Part shown: positions 23,101 through 34,606 of the stretch, one piece after another
How positions within the stretch are numbered: the first letter of the stretch is position 1
Layout of the letters: every line of letters starts with the position of its first letter
DNA from: Calvatia gigantea
Taxonomy: Eukaryota; Basidiomycota; Agaricomycetes; Agaricales; Lycoperdaceae
Reading direction: 5' to 3'
DNA: 64,000 nt
Assembly: GCA_025093985.1 (NCBI GenBank)
Contig: JACAAK010000008.1
Span: forward strand, 2,153,361 to 2,217,360
Made by a program: the position numbers and the translations under genes
Notes under the pieces: generated by a model
Databases searched by the model: none
Told to the model about the DNA's origin: nothing
What the model saw: only the letters and a program-made list of their open reading frames with translations

Positions 23101-26100
23101 TATGAGTTGGGACGACGAGGTGGCCGCCGGAGAGAGCAAGGCACCTATACAGATGTAGCACGTTGTCCACCTCCTATAGGGACTTGTCATAGACACTGCT
23201 GTACAGATTTTGTCAACTGCAATGTATGCTGGAAACGCACCCAAGGCGTTTCCCCTTTTGCTTATTCCACTAGTATAACTAAGCTGGAAAGTAAGATGAA
23301 TGCTACATATACCGTGAATAATCATGAGTATTCAGACAAGTTAAGGTCAGAACTCCACAAAGAGCATGAGGATCTTAATCAGATCACGACATATCACATC
23401 TGTGATTTGTCTCTGTGCGCTAAGTGTAGAGCTGAAGGAAACAAACACGTTGTAAATGATGCAGATTGGCTCCTTGATTCAGGGGCATCATACCATGTCA
23501 CCAGTTATCTCTCTGATTTCACAGAGATCAAGATGGGCCATTTTGGGCTTATACAAGCTGCTGGCAACCGGATATATGAAATGACAGGACAAGAATCTGT
23601 TATCTTCCAGCATGACATAGTAGATGAAGGCAAGACCATAAGTGCCACTTCACGTATTGCACCAGTCTTTTATATCAAAGAAATCACAGAATGGTTAATG
23701 TCCTCGGGCCAGATTCTTAGAAATGGCTATACTTTAGAGGCAACCATTAAAGGGACCACCATCCATGATAAATCAGGATGAGCAGTATTGTCTGCCTGGC
23801 CTTATCGTTTGTTTAAAAACAACATACATATGGTGCATACATATGTTTTGCAAAATAGCAAGGAGAAACCAGTTGCATTAGCATTATGCCAACCTGATTA
23901 TATCGATTGGCATCATCAAATGGGACATCCCTCAGATTGTGCGCTCTCTGAGCTTCCAAAGCACATTGAGGGCATCGCATCAATTCCCATACCTTCTACT
24001 CAGAAAGGCATTTGTGACAGCTGTGCCAAGGGGAAAATGCATAATAACCCCTTTCCAATTAACCCAAAGCAAGCCACCGCAGTCTTTGAGCTATGTCACT
24101 TAGACTTGCTGGAACTGCCTGTCATTAGCTACCATAAATACAAATGGGCAATGATGTTTCTCGACAACTTCTCTTCTCACACACATATAGTCCTCCTTTG
24201 AAAGAAGTCTGAGGCTTCTGAAAAGCTTATACAGCTAATCAGTGCGTTAGAGAACCTATCTGGTATGCAAGTCAAACGACTTTGCACTGATAATGGAGGA
24301 GAATATGTCAATGAGAAATTATTGGCAGGACTTGCGGCACGTGGAATTACCCACGAGACCACTGCTCCCTATGCACATCAGCAAAATGGGAGAGCAGAGA
24401 GACTGAACCGCACCCTACACGAGAAAGCCCAAGCTATATGGCTACAGGCATGTCTACCTGACTCATGGTGGGAGTTCGCATTGAATACAGCTATGCATTT
24501 ATATAATCGCATGCCAGTCCAACGTCTACAGTGGAAGACACCTTTTGAGTGTTATTTGAGGGAAAAGCCAAACTTATCCCATATTCATGTGTTTAGATGC
24601 AGCGTATATGTATTTTTACCTGACAAAATCCACCCAAACAAATTGTCCACAAAATCCGAGATTATGATCTTTCTTGGATATAAAGGTAGTAAAAACTACA
24701 TCTTTATGTGGCACATGACAGGCAATGTGAATTTTATATCACCTAATGCCTTATTCGACAAGGGATATTTCCCTAAATACCCCGATTCAGTGCCAGATAG
24801 TAGTAACTGGCCCAATCACAGAGGAGAGAGAAATCTACCTAGACCAGGATTAGAGGATCCACCACTTATTCCACCATCTTTGGATGACACTGGAATTGTT
24901 CCACCTCCACCTGATCATCCAGTTCAATTACCTCTGGCTTCTCCACCATTAAAGCCAAAATATTCTCTGCCTATACCTCCTTTACCCCAGCGTGATTCCA
25001 CTCCACTGGACAGCATTGACTCATGACGACCATCACCTGGCAATATGCCACCTTGGGTTCCCCCACCTGAGTCACCATCTTCACATGGAATGACCGTTGA
25101 GGAGGAGCTTGATCCACATGATAATTGGCGAGTGGACAGGGATGTTTGGGACACTGAGAACGAAGAGTTCCCAATCCCAGTCCCCAAGCATTATGCTGTT
25201 GGTCAAGATCAGGTAGAGCTGTGTCGTTCTGAATGACAAGGCAGGCCTCCTGTAAGACTAGGAAACACTTACGGTGAAAATAGGTGTCCAATTTCAATTG
25301 AAAGAGAAATAGATCGGACTCACCAACAAGAGCAGCAGAGGCAAAGGCAGCATGTTTGTGCTAATGCCCCTCTGGACGAAGTAATCTGTGAGCAAAGAGC
25401 AAGGACTAATCATCCTGAATACATGAGGCAAAGAGTTTGTGCTGAGCAGTATCTACCACAACCCTTTGACTTGCCTCCATTTCAGCTCCCTCCACATCCA
25501 GAACTGCCACCTATGCCTGAAACCTTTGATCTGATGTCTAACAACCTGGACAATATGGATTTTGAAAGGCTTGTCACTGAGGGAGGAGTAAAGCTAATCG
25601 ATTTCTTAATATAGACAGTACATAATACCGCACATAAAGAGCCTGAAACTTTCCATGACATGCTCAAGCTTCCTGAGCCTATTAAGGCAAAATGGATGGC
25701 TGCATGTATTGAGGAACTCAATGCATTGAAGAAACGCAGAGTATATGAATTGGTAGATCTCCTGAAAGGAAGGAGGACAGTTAAAAACCGTTGGGTATTT
25801 CTCGAGAAGTCTGATGGCCGCCTGCAAGCTCGCTTAGTTGCAAAGGGTTTCTCGCAGATTGAAGGCATCGACTACAATGAGCTTTTCTCACCAGTTGTCC
25901 GCTACGAGTCCGCGCACATAAGCTTCGCACTTGCTGCAATCCATGATTGGGATATGTATAGCATTGATGTAAAAACAGCCTATTTATATGGCAAACTGGA
26001 TGAGGAAATATACATGGAACAGCCCAAAGGGTTTTGACTTCCTGGGCAAGAAGGGAAGGTATGGAGACTAAAGTGAGTGATCTATAGCCTTAAACAAGCT

Positions 26101-27220
26101 GGTTACCAGTGGTGGAAGGAATTGCACCAATCTATGATTGAGCTAGGATTTACCCACTGCAAATCTGACTACACTGTATATTTTCACAGACATCCAAAGA
26201 CGAAAGAGCTTGTAGTAGCCATTGTTTATGTTGATGACATGAACTTCTTGGGAATCAAAAACTCCCCCCTCCTCAAAGAGTTGAAGGGAAAATTCACTAA
26301 AAAGTGGGAATGCAGAGATCACGGTCTCTGTGAAGAATTCCTTGGAATGAAAATCTCAAGGAATTGCTCCAAGCATCAAATCTTCATCCAACAGGTTAAA
26401 TACCTGGATAAGATCTTGCAGCACTTCCAGGTTCCGCAGTCTGCTGTGGCTAAAACACTATTACCCACTGGCTTCCAGTTCATTATGAACAAGGATACTA
26501 CATCAAACCCCTTCTGTCAAAAGTACCAACAATTGGTTGGATCTTTGATGTACTTGATGATTGGTACTAGGCCTGACATAGCCTTTGCTGTAGTTAAGCT
26601 GGTACAACATGCCGCTAACCCTGCACCTGAGCACTATCACACTGGAATTCACATATTAAAGTACTTGTCCATGACAAGGAACTACGCATTGAAATATGAA
26701 GGCGATACTGGGAAACTGACGGTGATGTTGGAATGTCTCAGTGACTCAGATTGGGCTCAAGATACTGAAACCCACCAATCTGTTTCGGGAAACATTTGTA
26801 TGATTGTGTCCAGTGCTGTCACTTGGACTTCATGGCAACAAAAGACGGTTTCACTATCGTTCACTGAGGCGGAATATAAAGAACTGTCTGACGCATCACA
26901 ACAAGTGAAATGGCTGTCACAGCTTCTGGAGGAGCTCAATATTGAACCCAACTCCTATTCTCTACAGCGACAACAATAGGTCCAAATTCTGGACTGAAAA
27001 TCCCATTGTTGAAAAATGGTCAAAGCACGTGGATATTCATTACCACTCTGTGTGAGAATTAGTCAAGGAAGGAATTATTGTTATTGGTGATGTGTCTTCA
27101 CAAGACAATCCCACTGATATCTTTACAAAGAATCTTGGTGTAACCAAAATCAATCTCTTCCATCCTGAGTTAGGACTTATTTTCAGTTCCGATATCAAAG
27201 CTTGGGATAAAGCTGCTTGA
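20167..27220 (+). pseudogene. gag-pol: co2 copy E gag-pol, one frame with many stops
   Basis: Gag starts MSKPASAPLGFVQTPSGQ and includes a Gln-rich tract (~20930-21050). LTR-K splits it at 21388-22694. The reading then continues in one frame: protease DWLLDSGASYHVTS (~23463); integrase zinc region (HHQMGHPSD...CDSCAKGK); integrase core with CTDNGGEY and HQQNGRAE (~24280-24400); RT with an intact YVDD box (~26228); RNase H with SDSDWAQD and SFTEAEYK (~26740-26880). Stops include TGA 20425, TAG 20887, TAA 23029, TGA 23779, 24199, 25024, 25234, TAG 25612 and TGA 26035. A frameshift near 26960 leads into the C-terminus (WSKHVDIHYHSV...DIFTKNLG), ending at 27220. Catalytic motifs survive, but the frame is dead. 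Confidence 0.92.
21388..22694 (-). mobile_element. Solo LTR-like element LTR-K, copy 2
   Basis: 1,307 bp block in the gag of co2 copy E, homologous to 13495-14474. It contains about 325 bp (22206-22530) that copy 1 lacks. The flanks read AACGT and AACAT if the element is ended at the last C, a probable duplication with one transition. In minus orientation it starts TGTAACGG and ends CTCTTTA. No credible ORF. Confidence 0.7.
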
Positions 27221-27247
27221 TCGATGAAACATTAATCTCCCTCCTTC

Positions 27248-27260
27248 AAGTGAGAAGGAG
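27248..27260 (+). promoter_or_regulatory. co2 copy E polypurine tract
   Basis: AAGTGAGAAGGAG ends exactly at the 3' LTR, the expected place for the plus-strand primer. Confidence 0.65.
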
Positions 27261-27667
27261 TGTTGAATCTCAATCTGTACCACTATGTTGGTTCAGTCTA
27301 TTTATAGCTGAAATAGGTTCTTGAGTACTTCACTCTTGAAGTGAGATAATAAACAATGTACTAGACCACATTCTAGGTTGCTGGCTATAGTCTATTAGAT
27401 AGAACCATATACGCAGTATGCTCTATATATGCTACTGGCAGATAAGACCTCACCTGTATTAGGTAGAATGGCACACAGACCAGAGACATTAGATATATAA
27501 GCTCTATGTAGTATGCATACATTCCTTAAACAATTAAGTCTTTCTATTGCCCATCATTCCTCTACAATATCCTCTAGCTACCATCTACAACCAATATCTC
27601 AACAAACCCAGTGAGTATGACTACCCTCCACCACTAGCTATGCTACTGTGGTGTACTCGTCTCAACA
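27261..27667 (+). repeat. co2 copy E 3' LTR
   Basis: 407 bp, the same length as the 5' LTR. Ends GTCTCAACA and is followed by the AGGTG duplication. Confidence 0.93.
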
Positions 27668-27749
27668 AGGTGAAACAGATATACTAGTGGTATAGAAATG
27701 CAGACAGTGATGGAGTACAGTATGATGTGATCAGTAAAAAACCATAACA

Positions 27750-28666
27750 AATAGGAGAAATCAGATGAATCAAGCTCAGATAAAACAGAATCAGAAACCA
27801 GCTCTGATATGACTGACAATGCAGTAGTATCTACAATGGCACCCAGTGGAAAAGGCTTAGTGCCAAATCCAGGATTTTTCGATGGCACCTACACTAAATT
27901 TGATGATTGGTGGAAAGCAATAATGCTCTTCATGAAATTCAACAAAATAGTCTCAGCAGATGACAAGGCTATAGCAGTCTTAGCCAGGCTGAGAGGAGGG
28001 ACAGCAGGAGCCTATATGGCCATGAAGGCCCCACAAATCTTAGATGGAGAAGACTTGGTAGATTGGAAAGCATTCTCTGAGGACTTTAGAAAGACCTTCT
28101 CTGATAATGCCTCAAACAGTAAAGCAGAATGGCAAATTGAGAAATTCAAACAAGGGAACAAAAACACAGCCAATTATCTAATCGAGTTCCAAGTCCTAAA
28201 AAGCAAGGCAAAAACAAACAACAAATACACAATGTTCCTACTCAAGAAGAATGCCAGACAGGACATCATCCATACCATCACAGGCTACCCACCTAGTGCC
28301 AGACCAGACACCTATGCAGAATGGACAGAAGCCATTCTTGCTGTGGGGCAAGGATATGAGGCATCAGAATACCGAGGGAATAAGAAAACCAACACTGGAA
28401 TGACCTATGGAGGAATGGGAGAACTAATGGAGATAGGCAGCAGACATCACATCTTCAATGCAAAAGGGGAACCAAAATGCTACAATTGTGGTGTTTTTGG
28501 CCACATTGCCAAGGACTGCAAGAAGCCCAAAGGGCTAACCTGTTATAACTGTGGAAAAACAGGTCACATCACCAAAGTTTGCACTGTACCCAAGAAAGTA
28601 CAAATCTGAGCAGTAGAGGAAACCAGCCCAGGAGAACAGAAGGATTTTTCCAAAGACTCTGAGTAG
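27750..28666 (+). pseudogene. gag: gy1 copy D gag, second part
   Basis: Continues the gag from 19324: [14 protein letters not shown], the Gag domain ([24 protein letters not shown]) and two CCHC zinc knuckles ([28 protein letters not shown]) at about 28475-28575. One in-frame TGA at 28607-28609, then the usual tail KDFSKDSE with stop TAG 28664-28666. Pol follows in the -1 frame. Confidence 0.88.
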
Positions 28667-31600
28667 GTGCTATCTCGCAAGTCAAACAAACTGTATCTAG
28701 GATATCAGAAAAATACTACATGATTCCTCAGAAATAAAAGTGTGAATTAAACCTAAAGGGGACCATTCAAACTCCAAAGAAAGAAATCACGGTCGACACC
28801 ATTGTTGATTTGGGATGCACCACCAGCAGCATCAGCAAAAAGCTTGTAGACAAAGAACGAATCTCCATGAAAAAACTAAAACAAGAAATCACAGTCCTCA
28901 ATGCTGATGGGATGACAAATCAAGGAGGAAAGGTTATGGAAACTGCCACTATTGAAATGGAAATCAAGGGATACAAGGAGATGATCAAAGCATCAGTAGT
29001 TCAACTCCAAGACAGAGCAGAAATATTCCTAGGACACAACTGGCTGACCAAGCATAACCCTGAAGTGAACTGGAAAAAAGGAGAAATCAAATTCACCCAA
29101 TGCCCACTAGACTGCCATTTCCCACACCAGAATATCCAGATCACCCAAAAAATCTGAAGCATGGCCATCACAGAAGATATATGGGAAGAAGAGGATGAGC
29201 CAGACCCAACTGAACCAGCTGATCTGCCAGACTATGTTCAGCCATTCACATACCTGTTTAACAAAACAACCTTCAATAAACTACCACAATGAACAGAATG
29301 GGACCATGAAATAATCCTAACTGAGGATGTACCCAAAGAAATAAGTGCTGGAATATACAACATGACAATCAAGGAACAGGACGAACTCAAGGCATTCATC
29401 AAGGAAAACCTTGAGTCAGGATGCATATGGCCATCAAAGTCTCCATGCACAGCCCCCACCTTCTTCATACCAAAGAAAGATAGTTTGAAATGGTTAATCC
29501 AGGACTACAGATGACTAAACAACATAGTGGTAAAAGACAAAACACCACTACCCAGAATCAGAGAAGTTATTGACAAATTGGGAAAAGTGAAATACTTCAA
29601 CAAGCTTGACATCATTTGGGGATACAACAATGTCAGAATTAAGGAAGGAGACAAATGGAAAGCAGCATTTTTGACCAATGAAGGGTTGTTTGAACCAACT
29701 GTAATATATTTCAGGCTAAGCAACTCACCTGGAACATTCTCCAGGATGATGACAAACATCTTCCGAGACCTGCTGTGAAACAGAGACATCATAAACTATA
29801 TGGATGACTTCACAATCCCAGGGGACACCAAGGAACAACTAAAAGAAAGAACAATATGGTTCTTGATGCAAGCAGCTGAATACAACCTCTGCTTTAAATG
29901 AACAAAGTGCATATTCGACACTGAAGAAATTCCTATGTTGGGAGTAAAAATAGGACATGGACACATCAAAATGGAGGAAGAGAAAGTCAAGGCAGTACGA
30001 GATTGGCCAGAGCCCAAAAACAAAAAGGGAGTGGAACACTTCCTAGGCTTTGCAAATTACTACTGTCAGTTCATCAAGAACTTCAGTAAAATCGCAGCCC
30101 CCCTCAACCAGCTCAAAGGAGCTGTTGAATGGAACTGGGAGCAAGAACACCAGTCAGCATTCAACAAATTAAAACAATGAATCATGGAAGAGCCCACCCT
30201 AATGCTGCCACAAAGAAAGGGGCAATTTCAAGTAGAAGTCAACACCTCAAATTATGTACTAGGAGGAGTCCTATCACAAGAACAAGACAAGAAATGGCAC
30301 CCAATTGCATTCACATCACAGATACTCTCCCCAGCAGAATGAAACTATGAAATCTATAACAAGGAATTACTGGCCATTATCTACGCCCTAAAAGAATGGC
30401 AACACTATCTACTAGACACAGAGGAGAAATTCGAAATCTGGACTGACCACGAAAATCTCAAGTACTACAGAGAACCCCAAAAACTCAATGGACAACAGGC
30501 AAGATAGTACTTAAGACTACAGGACTATGACTTCACACTATGATATGTGCCAGGCAAGACAAACACAAAAGCAGACTTACTGTCCAGAATTCACCAAGAA
30601 CTAGATGAAGAAAACAATAGAGTAATCACCATGATCCAGGAAAGTTGGCTACAAGGCAAATCAGAAAACGAAGAAGAGTTTGAAGAAACCATCCTACTCT
30701 GTGTGGAATTATTCATCACACCAACATTCATGGACCAGATAAAGGCAAATTACTGGAGAGATACAAACATCACTATGGAACTTCTAAACAAGGAATCCGA
30801 TATCATGGAACTTAATGGGATCGTCTACAGGAAAAACAGCATGTATGTGCCACTGGACCCCACACTCCACGAAGAAATTCTACAACAATACCACAATGCA
30901 CTGGATGCGGGACACCCAGGACAACATAGGATGATCAAACTGATCACCAGGGACTATTGGTGGCCATCCATACAAAACGACATGAGGAAATATGTCAAAG
31001 GATGTCAGAGCTGTCAAAGGAACAAACCTCGCATAATGCCATTGAAAACACCACTACACCTGCTCCCAATACTGAATGGACCATGGGAAGAGATAAGCAT
31101 CAACCTCATTGGGCCACTACCAGAATTGGAAGGAAAAGATGCCATCCTGGTAGTTGTCAACCAGTTCACAAAAATGATACAACTTATGCTGACAAAAACA
31201 GATGTATCATCAAAGGGAATCACACAACTTTACAGGAACAAAATATGGAAGCTACATGGGGTACTACAGAAAGTCCTTAGCAACCAAGGACCACAGTTCA
31301 CATCAGAATTCACTGGAGAATTGTTCAAAGGATTAGGAATAGAACGAACTCTATCAACAGCCTACTATCCCCAAACAGACAGACAAATGGAATGAATCAA
31401 CTGAGAAGTCGAAACATACCTTCACCTATACTGCAATTATGAACAAGACAACTGGGTAAATTGGCTACCTATGGCTGAGTTCCAGTACAATGACAAAAGA
31501 CACAGTAGAACACAGGAAACACTGTTCTATCTCAATTACAGACAACACCCCTGGAAAGGGAAAGACTGCAGAGCAATAAACAACCCCAGTAGCACTGAAT

Positions 31601-32184
31601 TCCTAAAACAACTATGGAATGCAAGAGAGAACTCCATGGTGGCACTATGATCATATCAAGAAAAGATGAAACAGACCTATGACAACAGCAAGCTGCACAT
31701 AACACAATATCAAATCAGCAATGAAGTATGGCTAGAAAATGCAAACATCCATACTAATCAGCCATCAAAGAAGCTAGGCCAGAAAAGGTATGGGCCTTTC
31801 CAAATCAAGGAAAAGATAGGAGAAGTGGCATATCAACTCACATTACCAGAAGAATGGGCCATCCACAATGTGTTTAATGAGCAGTTGCTAACCCCAGTGC
31901 AGAAAGTGGCATTCCCAAGGCAGCAGAAACTACCAGTGCCTGAGCCAGTGATCATCAATAATGAAGAAGAATACGAGGTAGAGGAGATCCAAGGATGACG
32001 AAAACAGGGACAGGGTTATCAATCCCTAGTACACTGGAAAGGATATGACAACAAGAATAATATGTGGACAGCAGAGTCAAACCTGACAAATGCTCAAGAT
32101 GCAATAGCAGATTACCAAAAGAGGCATCCAGAGGATACCCATAAAAAGAGGGGCAGAAAAACCAAAAAATCATCACCCAGCTAA
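28665..32184 (+). pseudogene. pol: gy1 copy D pol
   Basis: Protease (TIVDLGCTTSSISK: the catalytic DSG has become DLG), TGA 29155-29157, RT from ~29400 (IIWGYNNVRIKEGD; active site NYMDDFTIPG), RNase H (~30210-30500), integrase with zinc region GHPGQHRM (~30905) and core. The first catalytic integrase Asp is Asn (AAC 31102-31104). The E box reads YPQTDRQME, so the catalytic Glu survives in a changed context. GPF/Y-type module (KRYGPFQIKEKIGE) and chromodomain ~31980-32110 (YQSLVHWKGYDNKNNMW). Roughly a dozen in-frame stops, several at codons that are CGA or CGT in copy A. Not functional. Confidence 0.9.
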
Positions 32185-32199
32185 AGAAACTAACTAGAC

Positions 32200-33183
32200 A
32201 TGCCTTCCTTCCAAGCCAACTGTGTTACCATCTGCTCCCTCATCTATCCCAATCCAACCACAATCTCCTCCATTCCCCTCCCAGAACCAGGCAACAGCCA
32301 AGCACCTGCACCTCAAGGCACTCGCTACAACCTCACCACTATACCATCCCTAGTACAAAGACTTCTTAAATCCCTACTAAAAGATGTCGACAAAGCCACC
32401 AACAGTGAAATAGAAACCATTACTGCCCAAAACAAGTGATTAGTCATCAACTGACACATCACCCTTGCTACCGCATGCATTACCTTCACTGACATGTATG
32501 CAGGGTTCACCAACACATTCTCATCCACCAATCAGCATATTCCCACCATCTTCCAAGCCCTAGACCAATCCACACTCACACCCAGTGAACAAGACTGTGT
32601 CCACAGCCTCCACAATCACATCAACCTCAGACTTGAAGTATTCAAACACCTTAATATTGCCGACATATTCCTAGAACTTGCGAACATAGCCATGAATTTA
32701 TTCAGATACAACAAAATCACTAAGGATCCAGAAATCGATGCTCTCATTGACAGAATCCACAGTACCCTTTCTGAATTACACAATACAATCAACCCCATGC
32801 CACCGACCCAAGCTGACACACCTATGGACGAAGAAACCACCATCTCTATAAAAGAAGAAGTCAACTCCCTCTGCCATTTTATAAAAACCATCACTCCACC
32901 ACAATTTGTATTGGTTTTTCTCCCACCCACAAGGTTCTGCACTATATTACCAGGCCAAGAAAAGGACCAACACTATTGGAGGACAATAGTTAAGAGCTAT
33001 TGGGACAACTCTACCACAACCGATTTCCCATTCAACAGCATCCCAGTCTCTATCTGCCAGGATGGACAAAGCCACTTACCCATCTTCTTTGTACAGTTGA
33101 ATGATGGAAAATATCTCATTGGGGCCACCAAGAAAGCCCTCGCCTCTGCTGTAGTCGATGGCGACTTTGATGAAGCCCATTAA
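32200..33183 (+). pseudogene. gy1 copy D ORF3
   Basis: About 327 codons in one frame, MPSFQANCVTICSL to VVDGDFDEAH, with in-frame TGA at 32437-32439 and 32452-32454. Starts 15 nt after the pol stop. It is one of five homologous ORF3 copies. The N-terminal half looks helical; the C-terminal half has the conserved blocks LVFLPPTRF, LPGQEKDQHYW, IVKSYWD and SHLPIFF. There are no cysteine clusters, membrane segments or enzymatic motifs I can name. It is followed by the polypurine tract and 3' LTR, so it belongs to the element. Confidence 0.78.
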
Positions 33184-33196
33184 GGCATGAAGCCAA

Positions 33197-33208
33197 ATTG
33201 GGGGGTAT
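33197..33208 (+). promoter_or_regulatory. gy1 copy D polypurine tract
   Basis: ATTGGGGGGTAT directly upstream of the 3' LTR; the same tract is present in copies C and F. Confidence 0.75.
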
Positions 33209-33512
33209 TGTTATGGTTTTCCACCAATCAAGTCATACTCCATTGTTATTTGCATTCCTGTCCACTAGTATATCTGTTTCAGCTATTTCTGTTGAGTGAT
33301 CTCCATCTATGACTCATGTTAACTACTACACCAGTCTAATCAGACATTTCACATAGTTACTCTATCCATTCAACTGGATGGCTTCCTGTATTTAAGTGTA
33401 CATACATCCACTGTATTTGGTACACTTAACCACCTTTGTTCTCTCCCCTTACTCACTCTCAAGACTTAGCCCAAGCTGCAACCTGAGGTCTTATCAGACT
33501 AAGGTCATAACA
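33209..33512 (+). repeat. gy1 copy D 3' LTR
   Basis: 304 bp, TGTTATGGTT to GGTCATAACA, followed by ATGAC, the target duplication in copy C's gag. Confidence 0.93.
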
Positions 33513-33517
33513 ATGAC

Positions 33518-34606
33518 ACCTCCAACAGCAAGGCAGAATGGCAGATTGAAAAATTCAAACAGGGGAACAAAAACACAGCTGACTACTTAATTGAGTTTGA
33601 AGTCCTAAAAAGCAAGGCAAAGACAGACAGCAAACATGCAATGTTCCTGCTCAAGAAGAATGCCAGACAGGACATTATCTACACCATCATGGGCTACCTA
33701 CCCAGTGCCAGGCTAGACACCTATGCAGAATGGACAGAAGCCATTCTCACCATTGAATAAGGATATGAAGCATCTGAATATCGAGGAGACAGAAAAACTA
33801 GCACTGGGATGCCATATGGAGAAATGGGTGAACTTATGGAGATAGGAAGCAGACACTATTATAGTGAGATCAACTTTTATCCTAAGTTGACCTGATATCT
33901 ACAGGCAGTTGTGATATCAAAGGGGACTCCTTCTCAAAGGCTTAGAATATCAAAGTATTACAACTACTTTGGATATTCTAATGTCTTAGATCAGTCATTT
34001 TGTCCTTCAACAGATAACTCTTATAACATCTTATAAAGTAAGCTCAATAGTTCAGAGGTAACGTCTTAAGTTCAGATTATAAGAGAGTGTTAAGAGATTA
34101 TAGATTGAGTCTTCACCTAACCAAGTAGAAACAATGGAGTCTACTGGTCAAGTTGAGGGGTTTATATACTACAGTGGTGTGCTACTGTATTGTACTGTAT
34201 TGGTATGTTACTTGTCTAGATATGGTATATAAAAGTCATATGACTTCAAAGTGGTATGACTTTGAATTATTATATAAGTTGTTCTATTTATATGTATTAA
34301 GTTCTAGGCATAGTCTAGGTATGTTCTAGTCTAAGAGTGTTCTAGAACTTGTATTATCTAAGTAAATAGTCATATTCATAACAGATACCATATTTTCAAT
34401 GCCAAAGGAGAGCCCAATGCTACAATTGTGGCATCTTCAGACACATGGCCAAAGATTGCAAGAAACCCAAGGGATTAACTTACTACAATTGCAGAAAGAC
34501 CAGCCATATAGCAAAGGCATGCACTGTACCCAAGAAAGTGCAAATCTGTGGAGTAGAAGAAGCCAAAGCAGAAGAGAAAAAGGATTTTTCTGAGGACTCT
34601 GAGTAG
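33518..34606 (+). pseudogene. gag: gy1 copy C gag, second part (split by LTR-J)
   Basis: Gag resumes with [17 protein letters not shown] to ~33856, with one TAA near 33760. LTR-J copy 2 follows, then from 34389 the zinc-knuckle region. One base is missing near 34418 relative to the other copies, so the first knuckle is out of frame with the preceding text. The knuckles themselves are degraded: in the second, a Tyr replaces the first Cys (YYNCRKTSHIAKAC). It ends KKDFSEDSE with TAG at 34604-34606. Confidence 0.85.
33857..34383 (+). mobile_element. Solo LTR-like element LTR-J, copy 2
   Basis: 527 bp, starts TATTATAGTG (TG has become TA), ends ATTCATAACA. Flanks GACAC (33852-33856) and GATAC (34384-34388) are a duplication with one transition. 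Homologous to 17895-18832 but about 410 bp shorter, mainly in the A+T-rich 3' half. Confidence 0.77.

Larger units (their letters stand above)
19561..27667 (+). mobile_element. Ty1/copia family co2, copy E, full length but decayed
   Basis: 8,107 bp including a 1,307 bp LTR-K insert. 5' LTR 19561-19967, 3' LTR 27261-27667 (407 bp each), perfect AGGTG duplication at 19556-19560 and 27668-27672. Priming site GGTTATGGGCCCC abuts the 5' LTR; a purine run ends at the 3' LTR. The gag-pol frame is continuous from 20167 to 26979 apart from stops and the LTR-K insertion. LTR differences are mostly transitions. Confidence 0.94.
19325..27749 (-). repeat. gy1 solo LTR (minus), split by co2 copy E
   Basis: LTR sequence is 19325-19560 plus 27673-27749, about 313 bp. 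Oriented opposite to copy D and inserted in D's gag. Flanks GACAG (19320-19324) and AATAG (27750-27754) are a target duplication with two transitions. No internal gy1 sequence remains, so this is a solo LTR left by LTR-LTR recombination. It still carries the TGGTTAAG motif near its predicted transcript start. Confidence 0.88.
17764..33512 (+). mobile_element. Ty3/gypsy family gy1, copy D
   Basis: Complete gy1 element inserted in the gag of copy C with a perfect ATGAC duplication. Own sequence: 5' LTR (17764-19010, split by LTR-J), gag, pol, ORF3, polypurine tract, 3' LTR 33209-33512. It is further split in gag by a minus-strand gy1 solo LTR (19325-27749) that holds co2 copy E. The two LTRs are both 304 bp once the insert is removed. 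By eye they differ at about a dozen sites, all transitions. Confidence 0.92.

Noticed and set aside
10822..33512. Classical Neurospora-type RIP
   Set aside because: Decay is graded with age and centred on CpG/CGA codons, with young copies (co1, gy2 G) intact. This fits slow methyl-cytosine deamination better, although a count by context is needed.
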